A stretch of 64,000 bases of DNA from positions 38,681 through 102,680 of the forward strand of contig MKVR01000005.1 of the NCBI GenBank assembly GCA_001899235.1, given 5' to 3'. Position numbers and translations under genes: made by a program. Position 1 is the stretch's first letter. Each line of letters starts with the position of its first letter. Shown piece after piece: positions 9,930 through 19,600 of the stretch. Source of the DNA: Nitrosospira sp. 56-18 (GTDB lineage Bacteria > Pseudomonadota > Gammaproteobacteria > Burkholderiales > Nitrosomonadaceae). The notes below the pieces were generated by a model. The model saw nothing but the letters and a program-made list of their open reading frames with translations. It did not search any database and was not told the DNA's origin.

Positions 9930-11693
9930 CTAGAAGCGGGCGTTCAGATCCAGATTGACCGAATCGACAGCCAGCGGCAAGCCGCTGATCTGGCTATATG
10001 AATTGTAGCGGAGGCCCAGCCACGTGTTATGCGCGATGCCGTAAAGGCCATGCAGCGTGTAACCTTTATGGTTGGTTCCGCCCATGAGATAGTTGGAATC
10101 GGTAAAGGCATCCAGCATCGAATCCCGCTCCGAATAGCGATAAAAGCCGAAAACCTGCCATTGGTGTGCTTCCGATATGATCGGATAACCCACGGTAAGA
10201 CGGAATTGGTAGGCGTTGATCTGGGGCTTGATGTTCTGTCCGGTACGGGCCAGTATGGCATTCTGGTCGTAGCCAACATTGCGCACGTAATCCACGGTGC
10301 CGATGACATGGATGGGCTTGAACCTGGAGTAGTCGGCTACCATGGTCAGGTTCGCGAGGCGGTAATCGGCGGCCAGCGCCCAGAGATTGGTCGTAGGGTC
10401 GCCATCGTTATCGATGTTGAAAAGACTGTTGCCTTTCTGGCGGAACAACGTCGCAGTCTGGTTGAACAGCGTGTCGCCGAAGTTCGGATTGCGCACCCCC
10501 GCGATATTGCGGAAGTCATACCATGCCGCGGCTATCCTGACCTTGGTATCGGTATCGGCAGGACTCCACTCCAACCCCGCCTGGGTTCCGTAGAACCATT
10601 TATCCTTGGCTTTTACGGTTTCGCTCTGATTTATCTTCTGCAAGGGGAAGATTCCGGCATTGAAGAATGGCTTGATGGTCCGGTTTTCGTTTTGCCAGGG
10701 GTGAAGATTGATCGCCACCCCTTCGAAATTCAAGTCCGCATCCCAGATCAGGTCGGTATGCTGCACGCCCGCGGTAGGAATGGTGGTGCCCCGCTTGAGA
10801 ATACTCGTGTACACATTCCCCACGGTGCCGATGAAGAAGGGATTGGGGAAACGGCCGCCGCTGACGGTGAGCCAGTCCCAGGGAGTCAGCTGAAGGTATG
10901 CCTGATCCAGCACCAGTCCGAATTTGCTGTTGAAAGTTCCCAATGTCTGCAGAGTGGATACCGGGGACCCAATGGATATGGGAGGGGGGCCCAATATCTG
11001 GCTGGTGAGCACCGGATCATTGATGTTTCCCGTCGTCAGGCGCAGCCCCAGATCCACCCCACGGGTGATATTGGCGTTGATGCCAAGGCGCATGCGTATC
11101 TGTTCCCGGTGCAGGCTGTCGTCGGTGGTATTGTCGATCTGCTGGCCGAGCGCCCGGAAATTGGCCGCGGGAGCATTGTTGCTGCCGTAAAGGTCGGCCC
11201 GTTCGCGCAGACGCATGTCTCCTTGCAGCTTGAAGCGGCTTGTCCATTCGGGAACGGCATTTACGTCGCCCCAACGCTCTTCCTTCGCCTGGCTTACTAT
11301 TTCTCCGCGCAATTGATCCCGAATTTCCCGCTTGATATGTTCCGGCACGTATGTCACGCGTACCTCGCCTTTTTTCGAGCTGTCGGTTGCGGATGCAGAG
11401 GAGGGAGCGGGGGGGCCGTAGGGGACGCCATTCTGGGCCTGCCGGGAAGCCGCCGCTTTTTCCTCGGCCTTTTTGATCATTTCATCGGCGACTTCCTGCT
11501 TGATCACGCCTTGCTCGACCAGAAGCCGGATCAGGTTCAAAGTGGTCTCGTACAGGACTTCGACCTTTTCGCGCTCATCGGTTTTTCCACCGGGCTCGCT
11601 GGCCGCACTGGCATTTCCTGAAAGCATGGCGGCCACGAAAACAGCCGGGATCATGGAATGGATATTCATTTTATTTTTCTTCTTCAAGTCCAT
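9930..11693 (-). CDS. Putative outer-membrane porin coupled to a TonB system
   Basis: 587 residues: a short basic leader, a signal peptide (MNIHSMIPAVFVAAMLSGNASA), a periplasmic helical segment (ETTLNLIRLLVEQGVIKQ) and a long beta-barrel region of alternating strands (for example FKLQGDMRLRERADLYG, GYPIISEAHQWQVFGFYRYS) ending in Phe (LNLDLNARF). This resembles the putative porin family found in many Proteobacteria (Pfam Porin_5 type; family assignment from memory). ATG 11693 overlaps the tonB stop (TGATG), so the genes are translationally coupled; ATG 11669 is an alternative that begins directly at the signal peptide. I see no TonB box or plug domain, which makes its place in an ExbBD-TonB operon noteworthy. 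Confidence 0.8.
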   Translation of the reverse strand: MDLKKKNKMNIHSMIPAVFVAAMLSGNASAASEPGGKTDEREKVEVLYETTLNLIRLLVEQGVIKQEVADEMIKKAEEKAAASRQAQNGVPYGPPAPSSASATDSSKKGEVRVTYVPEHIKREIRDQLRGEIVSQAKEERWGDVNAVPEWTSRFKLQGDMRLRERADLYGSNNAPAANFRALGQQIDNTTDDSLHREQIRMRLGINANITRGVDLGLRLTTGNINDPVLTSQILGPPPISIGSPVSTLQTLGTFNSKFGLVLDQAYLQLTPWDWLTVSGGRFPNPFFIGTVGNVYTSILKRGTTIPTAGVQHTDLIWDADLNFEGVAINLHPWQNENRTIKPFFNAGIFPLQKINQSETVKAKDKWFYGTQAGLEWSPADTDTKVRIAAAWYDFRNIAGVRNPNFGDTLFNQTATLFRQKGNSLFNIDNDGDPTTNLWALAADYRLANLTMVADYSRFKPIHVIGTVDYVRNVGYDQNAILARTGQNIKPQINAYQFRLTVGYPIISEAHQWQVFGFYRYSERDSMLDAFTDSNYLMGGTNHKGYTLHGLYGIAHNTWLGLRYNSYSQISGLPLAVDSVNLDLNARF

Positions 11694-12361
11694 CAGGCGC
11701 GCGAGGTCACGCGTATCTTCAACGGCTGCGGCATATCCGCAGGGGGACCTTCCCGCAACGCTCGCAGATTCTGAAGCACGTTCTTGATCAACTCATCCAC
11801 CTTGGCGTCACCCGTGTTTTCGACCAAGGCGATGCGCGATACCTTGCCGCCAAGGTCGATCCACACCTTCACTATGATTTTGTAGGTTTTGTCCTTGAGC
11901 GCATTTTCGCGCGCAAGAGCATCCTGCAAGGCGGAATTGATGGCGTCATTCACTATGGCGTCATACCAGGCCCACGGATTGCCCCGGGAGCCGCCGATCA
12001 AGTCCGCGCCTCCCTTTTTCCCTACCAGTCCGAATCCATCCCCGCTTCCTGTTCCTTCGGCATCGATGCCCAGATCGGGACCGGGTGGCGGCTCATCGGC
12101 CTGGTCCATCGGCTCGGGCTCGGGTTCGGACAGCTTTATCTCCTCCTTCACCACCGGTTCCGGCGGCTTCTCCGGCGGGGGTGGCGGTGGCGGAGGGGGC
12201 TTGATCAATGTAATCTGCTGGAGCGAGGGCTTGTGCTGGGGCGTGTCGCCACCCAGAAAATCCTTCAGCCATAATCCCAGCGCAATCGCAACGCCCAGGC
12301 AAAGCGCGACGCCGCCCCAGCGCACCCAAACCGGCTTTGGGCTTTCTTCGGGATCTTCCAT
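11693..12361 (-). CDS. TonB-like energy transducer
   Basis: 222 residues. One N-terminal TM anchor (about residues 13-34, GGVALCLGVAIALGLWL), a Pro-rich periplasmic spacer with nine consecutive prolines near residue 55 and PEPEPEP further on, a Gly-rich linker, and a C-terminal TonB-type domain (IIVKVWIDLGGKVSRIALVE, then LREGPPADMPQPLKIRV). It would carry the proton-motive energy of the ExbB/ExbD pair across the periplasm. It starts four bases after the exbD stop and overlaps the following porin gene by its stop codon, so the three are one translational unit. Confidence 0.85.
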   Translation of the reverse strand: MEDPEESPKPVWVRWGGVALCLGVAIALGLWLKDFLGGDTPQHKPSLQQITLIKPPPPPPPPPEKPPEPVVKEEIKLSEPEPEPMDQADEPPPGPDLGIDAEGTGSGDGFGLVGKKGGADLIGGSRGNPWAWYDAIVNDAINSALQDALARENALKDKTYKIIVKVWIDLGGKVSRIALVENTGDAKVDELIKNVLQNLRALREGPPADMPQPLKIRVTSRA

Positions 12362-12365
12362 GGCG

Positions 12366-12770
12366 CTACTTGACCAGACGCTGAGTCACCAGGCCCAACT
12401 GGGTGATATCCAGTTGACCCAGCAATTCGAGCACCTCCATCACCTTGCCGTACTGCACTACCGTGTCCCCCTTGACCACGACCGGCAGTTCGGGATTCGC
12501 AGCTTTCAATTGCCCCAGCCGGGTGCGCAACTCCTCCAGCGTCATCGGATAGGCGTCCAGAAAAATCTGACCGGACTCGTTGATGGTGATCGCCTTCGTC
12601 TGGGGCTTGGCAAGACTGGGAGTGTTGCTGGCCTTGGGCAGGTTGACCTTTATTCCCTGCACCGATGCGGTCGTCATGATGATGAATATCACCAGGAGCA
12701 CATAGGCAAGATCCAGCATGGGCACGACGTTGATTTCGTCGTATAGCTCGTTTTCTTCCTGTAACTTCAT
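12366..12770 (-). CDS. exbD: ExbD/TolR-family biopolymer transporter
   Basis: 134 residues with a cytoplasmic start, one TM helix (VVPMLDLAYVLLVIFIIMTT) that carries the conserved proton-path Asp at residue 20, and a periplasmic ExbD/TolR domain (LPKASNTPSLAKPQTKAITI, then VVVKGDTVVQYGKVMEVLELL). It pairs with the upstream ExbB-like fusion and the downstream TonB. The gene starts nine bases after the exbB-like stop, in a tight operon. Confidence 0.92.
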   Translation of the reverse strand: MKLQEENELYDEINVVPMLDLAYVLLVIFIIMTTASVQGIKVNLPKASNTPSLAKPQTKAITINESGQIFLDAYPMTLEELRTRLGQLKAANPELPVVVKGDTVVQYGKVMEVLELLGQLDITQLGLVTQRLVK

Positions 12771-12779
12771 GCTTTTTTG

Positions 12780-14438
12780 TCAGCGGCTGTAGTTTTCCGC
12801 AACCTTGGTCACAAACTCGTCGACGAAAATATGCATTCTTGATACGATGGCCTTGATGCGCGAAGCCAGGTAGTTGTAGCCAAACAGGGAAGGGATGGCG
12901 ACTCCCATGCCCGCCACGGTTGCAGCCAGGGCGGCGGCAATGCCGGGCGCGATCGCATTGACGTTGACATCCCCCGCCGCCGCGATCGCGGCAAACGTGA
13001 TCATGACCCCCATCACGGTACCGAGCAGGCCGATGAAGGGGCCGCCGGAAATCGCGATGGTGAGCAGCACCATGAATTTGTTCATGCGCTGGACTTCTTC
13101 CATCAGACCGGCATCCAGGCTTGCGCGGATCGCATCCAGCGATTGCGGCGATAGCGATTTGTCGATATGGGTCGCCTCGGTATCAGCGAAACGGTGCGCC
13201 AGCTCCCGCGCGCCGATGTGATAAATGCGGTAGAGCGACGAATGCGCGAATTCTTTCTCCAGCCCGCTGACCTTGTCTATCATCGCCAGATCGGTCGACA
13301 GCTCGCGGAATTTATTCATGAAACGCCTGTTGGAACTGTCCACCCGGTTGATGTAGACCGCCTTGCTGTACATCACCCATATCGCGATCATCAGCATGAT
13401 GGTCAGAAGGCAGATCGCGACCCATCCGTCCACCGTCAGCGATTTGAGGATGATGCCCAGGTGAGAGGCGCCTTCTCCTCCCTCCGACGCTTCATCCTCC
13501 CCCATGGCGACCAGTTTGCCGTCCGGCCCCAGCGCTGCCTGGACCGCCATCCACTCCGCGCCGCGCCCCACTCCGGATACCTGCACCTCGTCCATCTCGC
13601 CCTTGAATCCGGTGCCCAGGATCATGCCGTCAGCGGATAGCGCGGCAGGCGGCGCATCGCCCGCGGGCTTGCCATCCACATAGAGATACATCCTGTCCGC
13701 CATCACAAACCCGATGTGATGCCACTCATTCGCGCTGAGCGCCGCGCCCGACGCCAGATTCGATGCACCCGACTTCGCCTTCACCAGGCCGCCCTCCAGC
13801 CAGATGCGCAGGCTATCGGATTGAACGAGCGTGCCGTCCAGCGCCGATGGCTTCACCCATGCCGAGAAACTGAATCCGCCGCCTGCGCTTACAGCAGGAA
13901 GCGTGACGCTCTGAGAACCGTTGAATCCGGCTCCCCCGTTGGAGAACGAAGCGGCGATGTGCTGGGCGGATGACTGCACCGCGTTCAATCCATTCGAACC
14001 GCTGTCCTGGGGAACGCCGCTCTGCTCCGCAAAATGGTATATGACGCTGGCGGCGTCGTAAGTCGACTTGGGATTTGCCGCGGGGGCGGCATTTTCGTTG
14101 CCGAAATAGAGGAATATTTCTGTCTGGGAGGCGAGCTTGGGGACTTTCACCCATACGAACGCCAGTTCATTCACGACATCCCATTTCTCAAAGTGGAATT
14201 TGAGCTCGGTTTTATCGTCTCCCGCGACCACGCGGAAATCGCTGCCATTGTCATTCGCGGAAAAAAAATCGAAATTGCCGGTATGCAGGCGAATCAGCAC
14301 CGGCGCATCCGCGACCTCGCCCGCCGGGCTGTTCAATGTGATCTTCTTCCGGTTGCCCCAGTCATCGTTCCACCAGGCATGGCTGGACAGGGAAAACGTG
14401 CATAACGCAAAGGTGAGCAGGGACGCAAGGATTCGCAC
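12780..14438 (-). CDS. DUF2341-LamG-ExbB/TolQ fusion protein
   Basis: 552 residues. Signal peptide (MRILASLLTFALCTFSLSSHA), then a DUF2341-like domain (about 22-118, WWNDDWGNRKKITL to EIFLYFGNENA), a LamG/concanavalin-like jelly-roll domain (about 130-310, FSFSAWVKPS, WHHIGFVMADRMYLYVDGKP, GFKGEMDEVQVSGVGR), a TM helix (about 338-357) and a C-terminal MotA/TolQ/ExbB proton-channel domain (SGGPFIGLLGTVMGVMITF, then ALAATVAGMGVAIPSL). The C-terminal part pairs with ExbD next door. Ordinary ExbB has no large exported N-terminal domain, so this protein places a possible carbohydrate- or ligand-binding domain on the periplasmic face of the motor. First gene of the five-gene operon. Confidence 0.88.
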   Translation of the reverse strand: MRILASLLTFALCTFSLSSHAWWNDDWGNRKKITLNSPAGEVADAPVLIRLHTGNFDFFSANDNGSDFRVVAGDDKTELKFHFEKWDVVNELAFVWVKVPKLASQTEIFLYFGNENAAPAANPKSTYDAASVIYHFAEQSGVPQDSGSNGLNAVQSSAQHIAASFSNGGAGFNGSQSVTLPAVSAGGGFSFSAWVKPSALDGTLVQSDSLRIWLEGGLVKAKSGASNLASGAALSANEWHHIGFVMADRMYLYVDGKPAGDAPPAALSADGMILGTGFKGEMDEVQVSGVGRGAEWMAVQAALGPDGKLVAMGEDEASEGGEGASHLGIILKSLTVDGWVAICLLTIMLMIAIWVMYSKAVYINRVDSSNRRFMNKFRELSTDLAMIDKVSGLEKEFAHSSLYRIYHIGARELAHRFADTEATHIDKSLSPQSLDAIRASLDAGLMEEVQRMNKFMVLLTIAISGGPFIGLLGTVMGVMITFAAIAAAGDVNVNAIAPGIAAALAATVAGMGVAIPSLFGYNYLASRIKAIVSRMHIFVDEFVTKVAENYSR

Positions 14439-14510
14439 GGTACTGTCTGGCTGGGTGTCGGGCTTGGCTTGAACAAGCGGGATTATGCGTGTCCCAGGTT
14501 ACAGACATTA

Positions 14511-14524
14511 ATCATATATATGAT
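14511..14524. repeat. Perfect AT-rich palindrome upstream of the exbB-like operon
   Basis: ATCATATATATGAT is its own complement. It lies 73 bp upstream of the ATG at 14438, where a regulator could act, but such AT-rich palindromes also occur by chance. Confidence 0.35.
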
Positions 14525-14780
14525 CCAAACGTATTATGCGAGCGATGCGCGCGGACCGCTGCCCCGGCAGATGGAAACGCGCTATCCACGCCGTTGCAGG
14601 GCCGGAACAGGCCTCTATTGGCCTTAGTCATTTTGATCCATGCCCTATGCAAACGCCGGCATGGCTTGTCATATCAACCCAAGCAATCAGGAGGCGAACA
14701 GGAGAATGCAAATCCCCACTCCCGCCGGGCGCCGGGAGTTATGCCGTCAAGTATCCTTGCCGCAACAGCTTGCGTAAGAG

Positions 14781-14856
14781 GGACGCAGCGAAAGCGTAAC
14801 CCATCTTGTACCGGATAGATGTTTGATGGGTTGCGCTTTGCTCTACCTGTCCTGCA
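14781..14856. repeat. REP-like hairpin element, copy 1
   Basis: The left arm (about 14787-14805, containing AAAGCGTAACCCATC) pairs with the right arm (about 14825-14842, GATGGGTTGCGCTTTGCT) around a loop of about 19 bases that contains GGATAGATGTTT. The same arms and loop motif recur at 16587-16676, on the other side of the phosphodiesterase gene, so this looks like a dispersed repeat. Confidence 0.65.
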
Positions 14857-15054
14857 GTTCTACAGTTCCCGGTCCGGAAGTGGTCAATGTACCTCTCAGA
14901 TACCGTTCTGAACCATCTTTTCTTCTGTCGCGCAAACTTCTAGTCTATTTGGATCAACTACACACTCCTCAAGATGCAAAGGAAAACGGGTAGCGTCAGA
15001 GACGTATCAAGAGCACAGACAGTTCAACCGTCCTCCCAACCCTGGAGCCTCCCT

Positions 15055-16371
15055 ATGTCACGCAAAAATCTCACTTCCACGCTTGGCGCTGTTGCGCTGA
15101 TGAGCGCGCTTTTCCTGTTGTCCTCCGTTTCCGATGCAAGCCGGCATGACGATGAGGGCGATGACAGCCACTACGGCGGGTCGGGAAACGGCATGAGCAT
15201 CCAGCTCGGCCCGCGGCCTTACTTTCTCGTCAATGACATGGCGGAAGGATCTCTCAAGAACAGGCTCAGGCACTGCGGCGACGGCCCGTTCCGCAGAACC
15301 CAGTTCTCCATCGGGCACCGCGGCGCGGCCCTGCAGTTCCCGGAACATACCCAGGAGTCCTACGAGGCAGCCGCCCTCATGGGAGCGGGTATCGTGGAAT
15401 GCGACGTAACCTTTACCAGGGACAAGGAACTGGTTTGCCGCCATTCGCAGTGCGACCTGCACACCACCACCAATATCCTCGAGACCCCGCTGGCTGCGAA
15501 GTGCACCAAGCCTTTCACTCCGGCGCAGCTCGATGCCGCGGGAAACGTCATTCAGGAGGCTTCCGCGCAGTGTTGCACCAGCGACATCACGCTGGAAGAG
15601 TTCAAGAGCCTCAGGGGCAAGATGGATGGCTCCAACCCCGCTGCCACGAACGTGGCGGAGTACCTGCGCGGCACGCCCGACTGGCGCACGGACCTGTATT
15701 CCGGCCCCACCAGCGGCACGCTGCTCAGCCATAAGAAAAGCATCCAGCTGTTCAAGAGGCTGGGCGTGAAGATGACGCCCGAGCTCAAGAGCGCCAGCGT
15801 GGCCATGCCTTACGACAGCGATGGCGATGGCGTGGGCGACTACACGCAGGCGGACTATGCCCAGCAGATGATAGACGAATACAAGGCGGAGAATGTCAAG
15901 CCCGGGAACGTGTACGCGCAGTCGTTCGATATCCGCGACATCCGCTACTGGATCGCCAACGAGCCGCAGTTCGGCAAGCAGGCGGTTTACCTCGACGACG
16001 CCAATATCGTGGCCGAACTGCCCTCCGCGGCGCAGCTGGCCGCCTACAAGGCCGAGGGCATCAATATCGTCGCTCCGCCCCTGTTCGCGCTGCTGGATGT
16101 CGATGGCGGCGGCAATATCGTGCCCTCCCGGTATGCCCGCCAGGCCAGGGCCGCGGGGCTCGACATCATCACCTGGACGCTGGAGCGTTCCGGCATCCTG
16201 GCTGATGGTCACGATGATTTTTATCTCCAGACCTTCCGCCCCGCCATCCGGCGCGAAGGCGACATGATGAAAGTGCTGGACGTCCTGGCCAAGGATGTCG
16301 GCATCCGCGGCATATTCAGCGACTGGGCCGCGACCGTGACCTACTACGCAAACTGCATGAATATCAGGTAG
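15055..16371 (+). CDS. Secreted glycerophosphodiester phosphodiesterase
   Basis: About 438 residues. The signal peptide begins [20 protein letters not shown] and ends near SDA. The GDPD domain opens with [21 protein letters not shown] and continues with [20 protein letters not shown], giving the metal-binding His, Glu and Asp residues of the family, and closes with [14 protein letters not shown] and [14 protein letters not shown]. The enzyme hydrolyses glycerophosphodiesters to glycerol-3-phosphate and an alcohol, here in the periplasm or outside. ATG 15055 has GGAG upstream and begins the signal peptide; an in-frame start at 14974 would add an implausible leader. An Asp/His-rich segment ([12 protein letters not shown]) follows the signal peptide. 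It is a single-gene unit convergent with tpsA. Confidence 0.88.
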   Translation: MSRKNLTSTLGAVALMSALFLLSSVSDASRHDDEGDDSHYGGSGNGMSIQLGPRPYFLVNDMAEGSLKNRLRHCGDGPFRRTQFSIGHRGAALQFPEHTQESYEAAALMGAGIVECDVTFTRDKELVCRHSQCDLHTTTNILETPLAAKCTKPFTPAQLDAAGNVIQEASAQCCTSDITLEEFKSLRGKMDGSNPAATNVAEYLRGTPDWRTDLYSGPTSGTLLSHKKSIQLFKRLGVKMTPELKSASVAMPYDSDGDGVGDYTQADYAQQMIDEYKAENVKPGNVYAQSFDIRDIRYWIANEPQFGKQAVYLDDANIVAELPSAAQLAAYKAEGINIVAPPLFALLDVDGGGNIVPSRYARQARAAGLDIITWTLERSGILADGHDDFYLQTFRPAIRREGDMMKVLDVLAKDVGIRGIFSDWAATVTYYANCMNIR

Positions 16372-16551
16372 CCCCCGATTTCCGGTGCTCCCGGATAACG
16401 AGTCGGGCGCGGCGGCGTGAAATGGCGCCGTCGCGCGGGGGGCGTGCGATACAGCATGAAGACACCACCTGGCTCCGCAAGCGGCTATTCCATTGCTTCC
16501 CACTCATTTCCATCCCAAGGTTAAAACCACCGGCTTTGGCTGGTCAGCTTC

Positions 16552-16587
16552 AGCTTTCGTGGCTTTCGTAGCTTTCGTAGCTTTCGC
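16552..16587. repeat. Short tandem repeat, four 9-bp units
   Basis: Four consecutive units of the type AGCTTTCGT (16552, 16561, 16570 and 16579), differing at one position in units 2 and 4. It abuts the hairpin element at 16587, so length variation between strains is plausible. Confidence 0.75.
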
Positions 16588-16676
16588 AGGATGGGTGGAG
16601 CAAAGCGCAACCCATCATTTTACTGGTGCTGGGTAGATGTTTTTTGATGGGTTGCGTTCCACTCCACCCATCCTGC
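16587..16676. repeat. REP-like hairpin element, copy 2, possible bidirectional terminator
   Basis: Left arm about 16587-16617 and right arm about 16645-16676, both built from GGATGGGTGGAG plus GCGCAACCCATC-type sequence, pair over roughly 30 bases with a few mismatches. The loop contains GGGTAGATGTTTTTT, as in the copy at 14781-14856. The element sits between the convergent ends of the phosphodiesterase gene and tpsA and could stop transcription from both sides. Confidence 0.7.
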
Positions 16677-16697
16677 CGTTGCTTCCCTTCCTTTTTT

Positions 16698-19600
16698 CTA
16701 TTCTCCGTGCCCGATCACCTCGGATGAAATAAACGTGGGCCTGATCTTTCTCATTTCATCGGCAGCGCGTGCCGCATCCGACAGGTTCTGCGACAAGGCC
16801 GCGGTGGTCTTGGCCACATCGTCTCCCTGGGAAGTAGCCCCGGAAGTGGTGGCGGACACCGCGCTGGCGTCCGCCACCGGCGTGCCGGTAGAGGTGCCGG
16901 TGACGCTGATATTGCCCGCGCCCAGCACGGCCTGGGCGGCAATGTTGAGGTTGTTCGCCCGGATGCCGGCATCGCCCGCGTTCACCGTGCCCGTGGGGGC
17001 GATCAGGTCGATGTCGCCCGCCTTCCCGCCCCCGGTGGAAAGCGCCCCGATCCCGCTGCCGGATGCGGCGCCCTGCAGTTCCTGGATCACCTGGCCGCTC
17101 GCGGTCACCTTGACGAGCGGCGGCGGCACCGCGGTTGCCGATTTCTTCCCTTTGCCTGCATCGATGTCGCCTTCACTCGACCACAGCAGCACGTTGCCGC
17201 CCCCCAAGGTCAGGATGCGCGACTGGTTGACCAGGATATTGCCGCGGGCAAATCCGCGCACGCTGCCGTCCGCCACCGCCACCATGCCCAGGACATCGTT
17301 GCCGGTATTCACCAGCACCGCCGGCGTATTGGCGAGGCCCACGATCACGTCGCCCCCCGGCGCCATGAATTCGATATGGCCGCCGCGCTCGGTCTTGACG
17401 CGGCTGGCGAACAGGTTGATCTCCCCCTGGTAATTCCTGCTCCCATCGGCATTCTTTTCGCCTATCCCCGGGAACACCAGCTCCAGCGCCGCATAGCCGC
17501 GCTCATAGCCTTTGAAGAACGGACTGTCGGGGTTGTTGAAATCGCGGCCGGTCACCAGCAAGGCGGTATAAAGCATCTCGCGCACATGGGCGCGCTGGCC
17601 GTCGGCATTCAGTGCCGCCACTGCCGTGACCGCCGCCAGCGCATCGGCGCCCCTCAAATCGTTGTTTCCCGTCAGCCAGCGCGCCTGCCACAGCAGGGCG
17701 TCATCCGGGCTGCCGCCCGTTTTCTCCAGCGCCGCAGCCAGCCGGGCAATCGTCCCGGCGTAATCGATCCCCTGCGCGCCCACTCCTGCCGCCAAGTCGA
17801 TATCGGCGCCGCCCGCGGGCAATTGCGCATTATCGAGGTCGCCGCGGCTGACGATGCCCGCCGAGGTGCCCAGGTCCAGATTGCGCCCTGCCGTCACTTC
17901 CAGCCGCCCCGGGCCGCCCACCCAGATCTCGGCGTTATCGGAGCGGTCGTTTCCGGAGGTGAACACCACGTCCCGGCCCGCCACCACCTGGCTTAAATCA
18001 CTGGCATTGGCGTGCTGCACGAGTATGCCCAGGTCGCTCACGTCCTGCCCGGCACGCACCCGCACCGCCTTGGACAGATTCAGGGAAAGCTCGTTGAAAT
18101 TGCCCTGGACGTTGCCGGCGACAGCATAGATGCGCGCCGGTTGGGTATCGCCTGTATGCACGGGAACCGGGCCGTGAAGAAATGCTATGAATGCAGGATT
18201 TACCGTAGAACGCGGAAAGTCGTCGGTATTTGTGCCGGGATGCACCCCATCCGGCACCAGGGCCGGATCCTTGTCGCTCATCACCAGGGGAGCGCGCACG
18301 CTGACGATTCCCGCCGCCAGCAGCGAGAGATCTCCGCGGGCGGCCGGGCTCATGACGGCCGGATTGCCGGGGGTAAGCATGTCGATATCCCCCTGGAATG
18401 CGGTCATGGCCAGGCTGGGCGGCAATAAAGACAACAGTTCCGTGTTGTAAACTAGTGTTGACAAATTGAAGTTTAGCGGCGCCTTGTTGTAGGAATTGAC
18501 CAGCATGGTGGCGCCGTTGGAAAGAGCCACCGTCCCATTCAGGCTTTGCAATTGCGCGCCGCTATCCGGGCCATAGGTGGAAAACAGGCTCCAGCGAGGG
18601 TCTCTGACCCCGCCACTGATACCGAAACCAAGATTGAAGGAACCCCCTGAACCACCGGATTGCACCACCAGGTGGGGATTGAGCACCGCCTGGATGGTGA
18701 CATCCCCGCGCGCCTGCACCCTGGCCTGCGCGTCCCCCAGCGCCAGGATGGTGGAGAGCGGACCGCCGCTTGCATCCTGCCCGCTGTCCACCTTGCCGCC
18801 CGCCGTCAGCGCCAGTTCGCCGCGGTCGGCGTAATATTGGCCGCCCAGCAGATCGCCGCCGGCTTGCACGCGTACATCTCCACCGCCGGTCTTCATCAGC
18901 TTGGCGGCATCGGGGGCCGCGGCCGCCATGCGCGCCTGGGTGGGAGTGCTGGCGGAGACATTTTCCACGTTGCCGCCGGCAGCGAGCGTGATATTGCCGC
19001 CGCCCAGCGCGCCTATCCCCTGCTGGAACTGGTCGAAACGCACCCACCAGGCAGGCTGGGTGGTGTAAACACCGGTGGAAGCGTTCAGCTTACCCTGGCG
19101 GAACAGCCAGTTGGAATAAAGCTGCGCCGAAGGCGACCCGACGATATCGCCAGCCGCGGCGAGGCTGACATTGCCCCCCCCCTGGCTGAACTGAGCGTTG
19201 GCCGGCACGGTAAAGTCCGCCACGGCGTCGGCCGCCCGTCCGGCGGTGTAGATCGCCGCCTTGCCATCGGCCAGGGTGATGTCGCCGCCCGCCGCGATGC
19301 GGATGTCGCCGGTACCGGTGCGCACCAGCTTGCCCGCCGCCAGCGTGACATCGCCCGCGCCCGGCTTCACCGCCAGCGGATCGGCCGCATCGATGTCCGC
19401 CCCGGCCACCAGCCGGTAGCCCCAGGAATCCCCCGCCAGCAGCGTGGCCGGCGTGGTCCCGCTGCTGAACGGGGTGGCGACGTTGAAGCCGTCGGACAGA
19501 TTGCCATTGAGGTTGAGGTTGCCTGCCGCCCGCAGGGTCAGCATGCCCGGTTCGCCGCCCGCGCGGCTGGCGCCCAGGTTCCAGTCATTGCCGAGCGCGA

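Larger units (their letters stand above)
14439..15054. other. Intergenic region between divergent operons
   Basis: No convincing gene is seen in these 616 bases between the minus-strand TonB operon and the plus-strand phosphodiesterase gene. It should contain promoters for both. It holds a perfect 14-base palindrome at 14511-14524 and a hairpin repeat element at 14781-14856, described separately. Confidence 0.6.

Noticed and set aside
10029..11621. 530-codon plus-strand frame
   Set aside because: It is antisense to the well-supported porin gene with signal peptide and barrel strands, and shows no protein-like features of its own.
14489..14818. 109-codon plus-strand frame in the 14.4-15.0 kb gap
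   Set aside because: It runs through the hairpin repeat, has no ribosome site and its composition is not protein-like.
15058..16503. 481-codon minus-strand frame opposite the phosphodiesterase
   Set aside because: The plus strand encodes clear GDPD motifs and a signal peptide; the opposite frame is a shadow.
16552..16587. Tandem 9-bp units as a CRISPR array
   Set aside because: Units are contiguous without spacers and only four in number.
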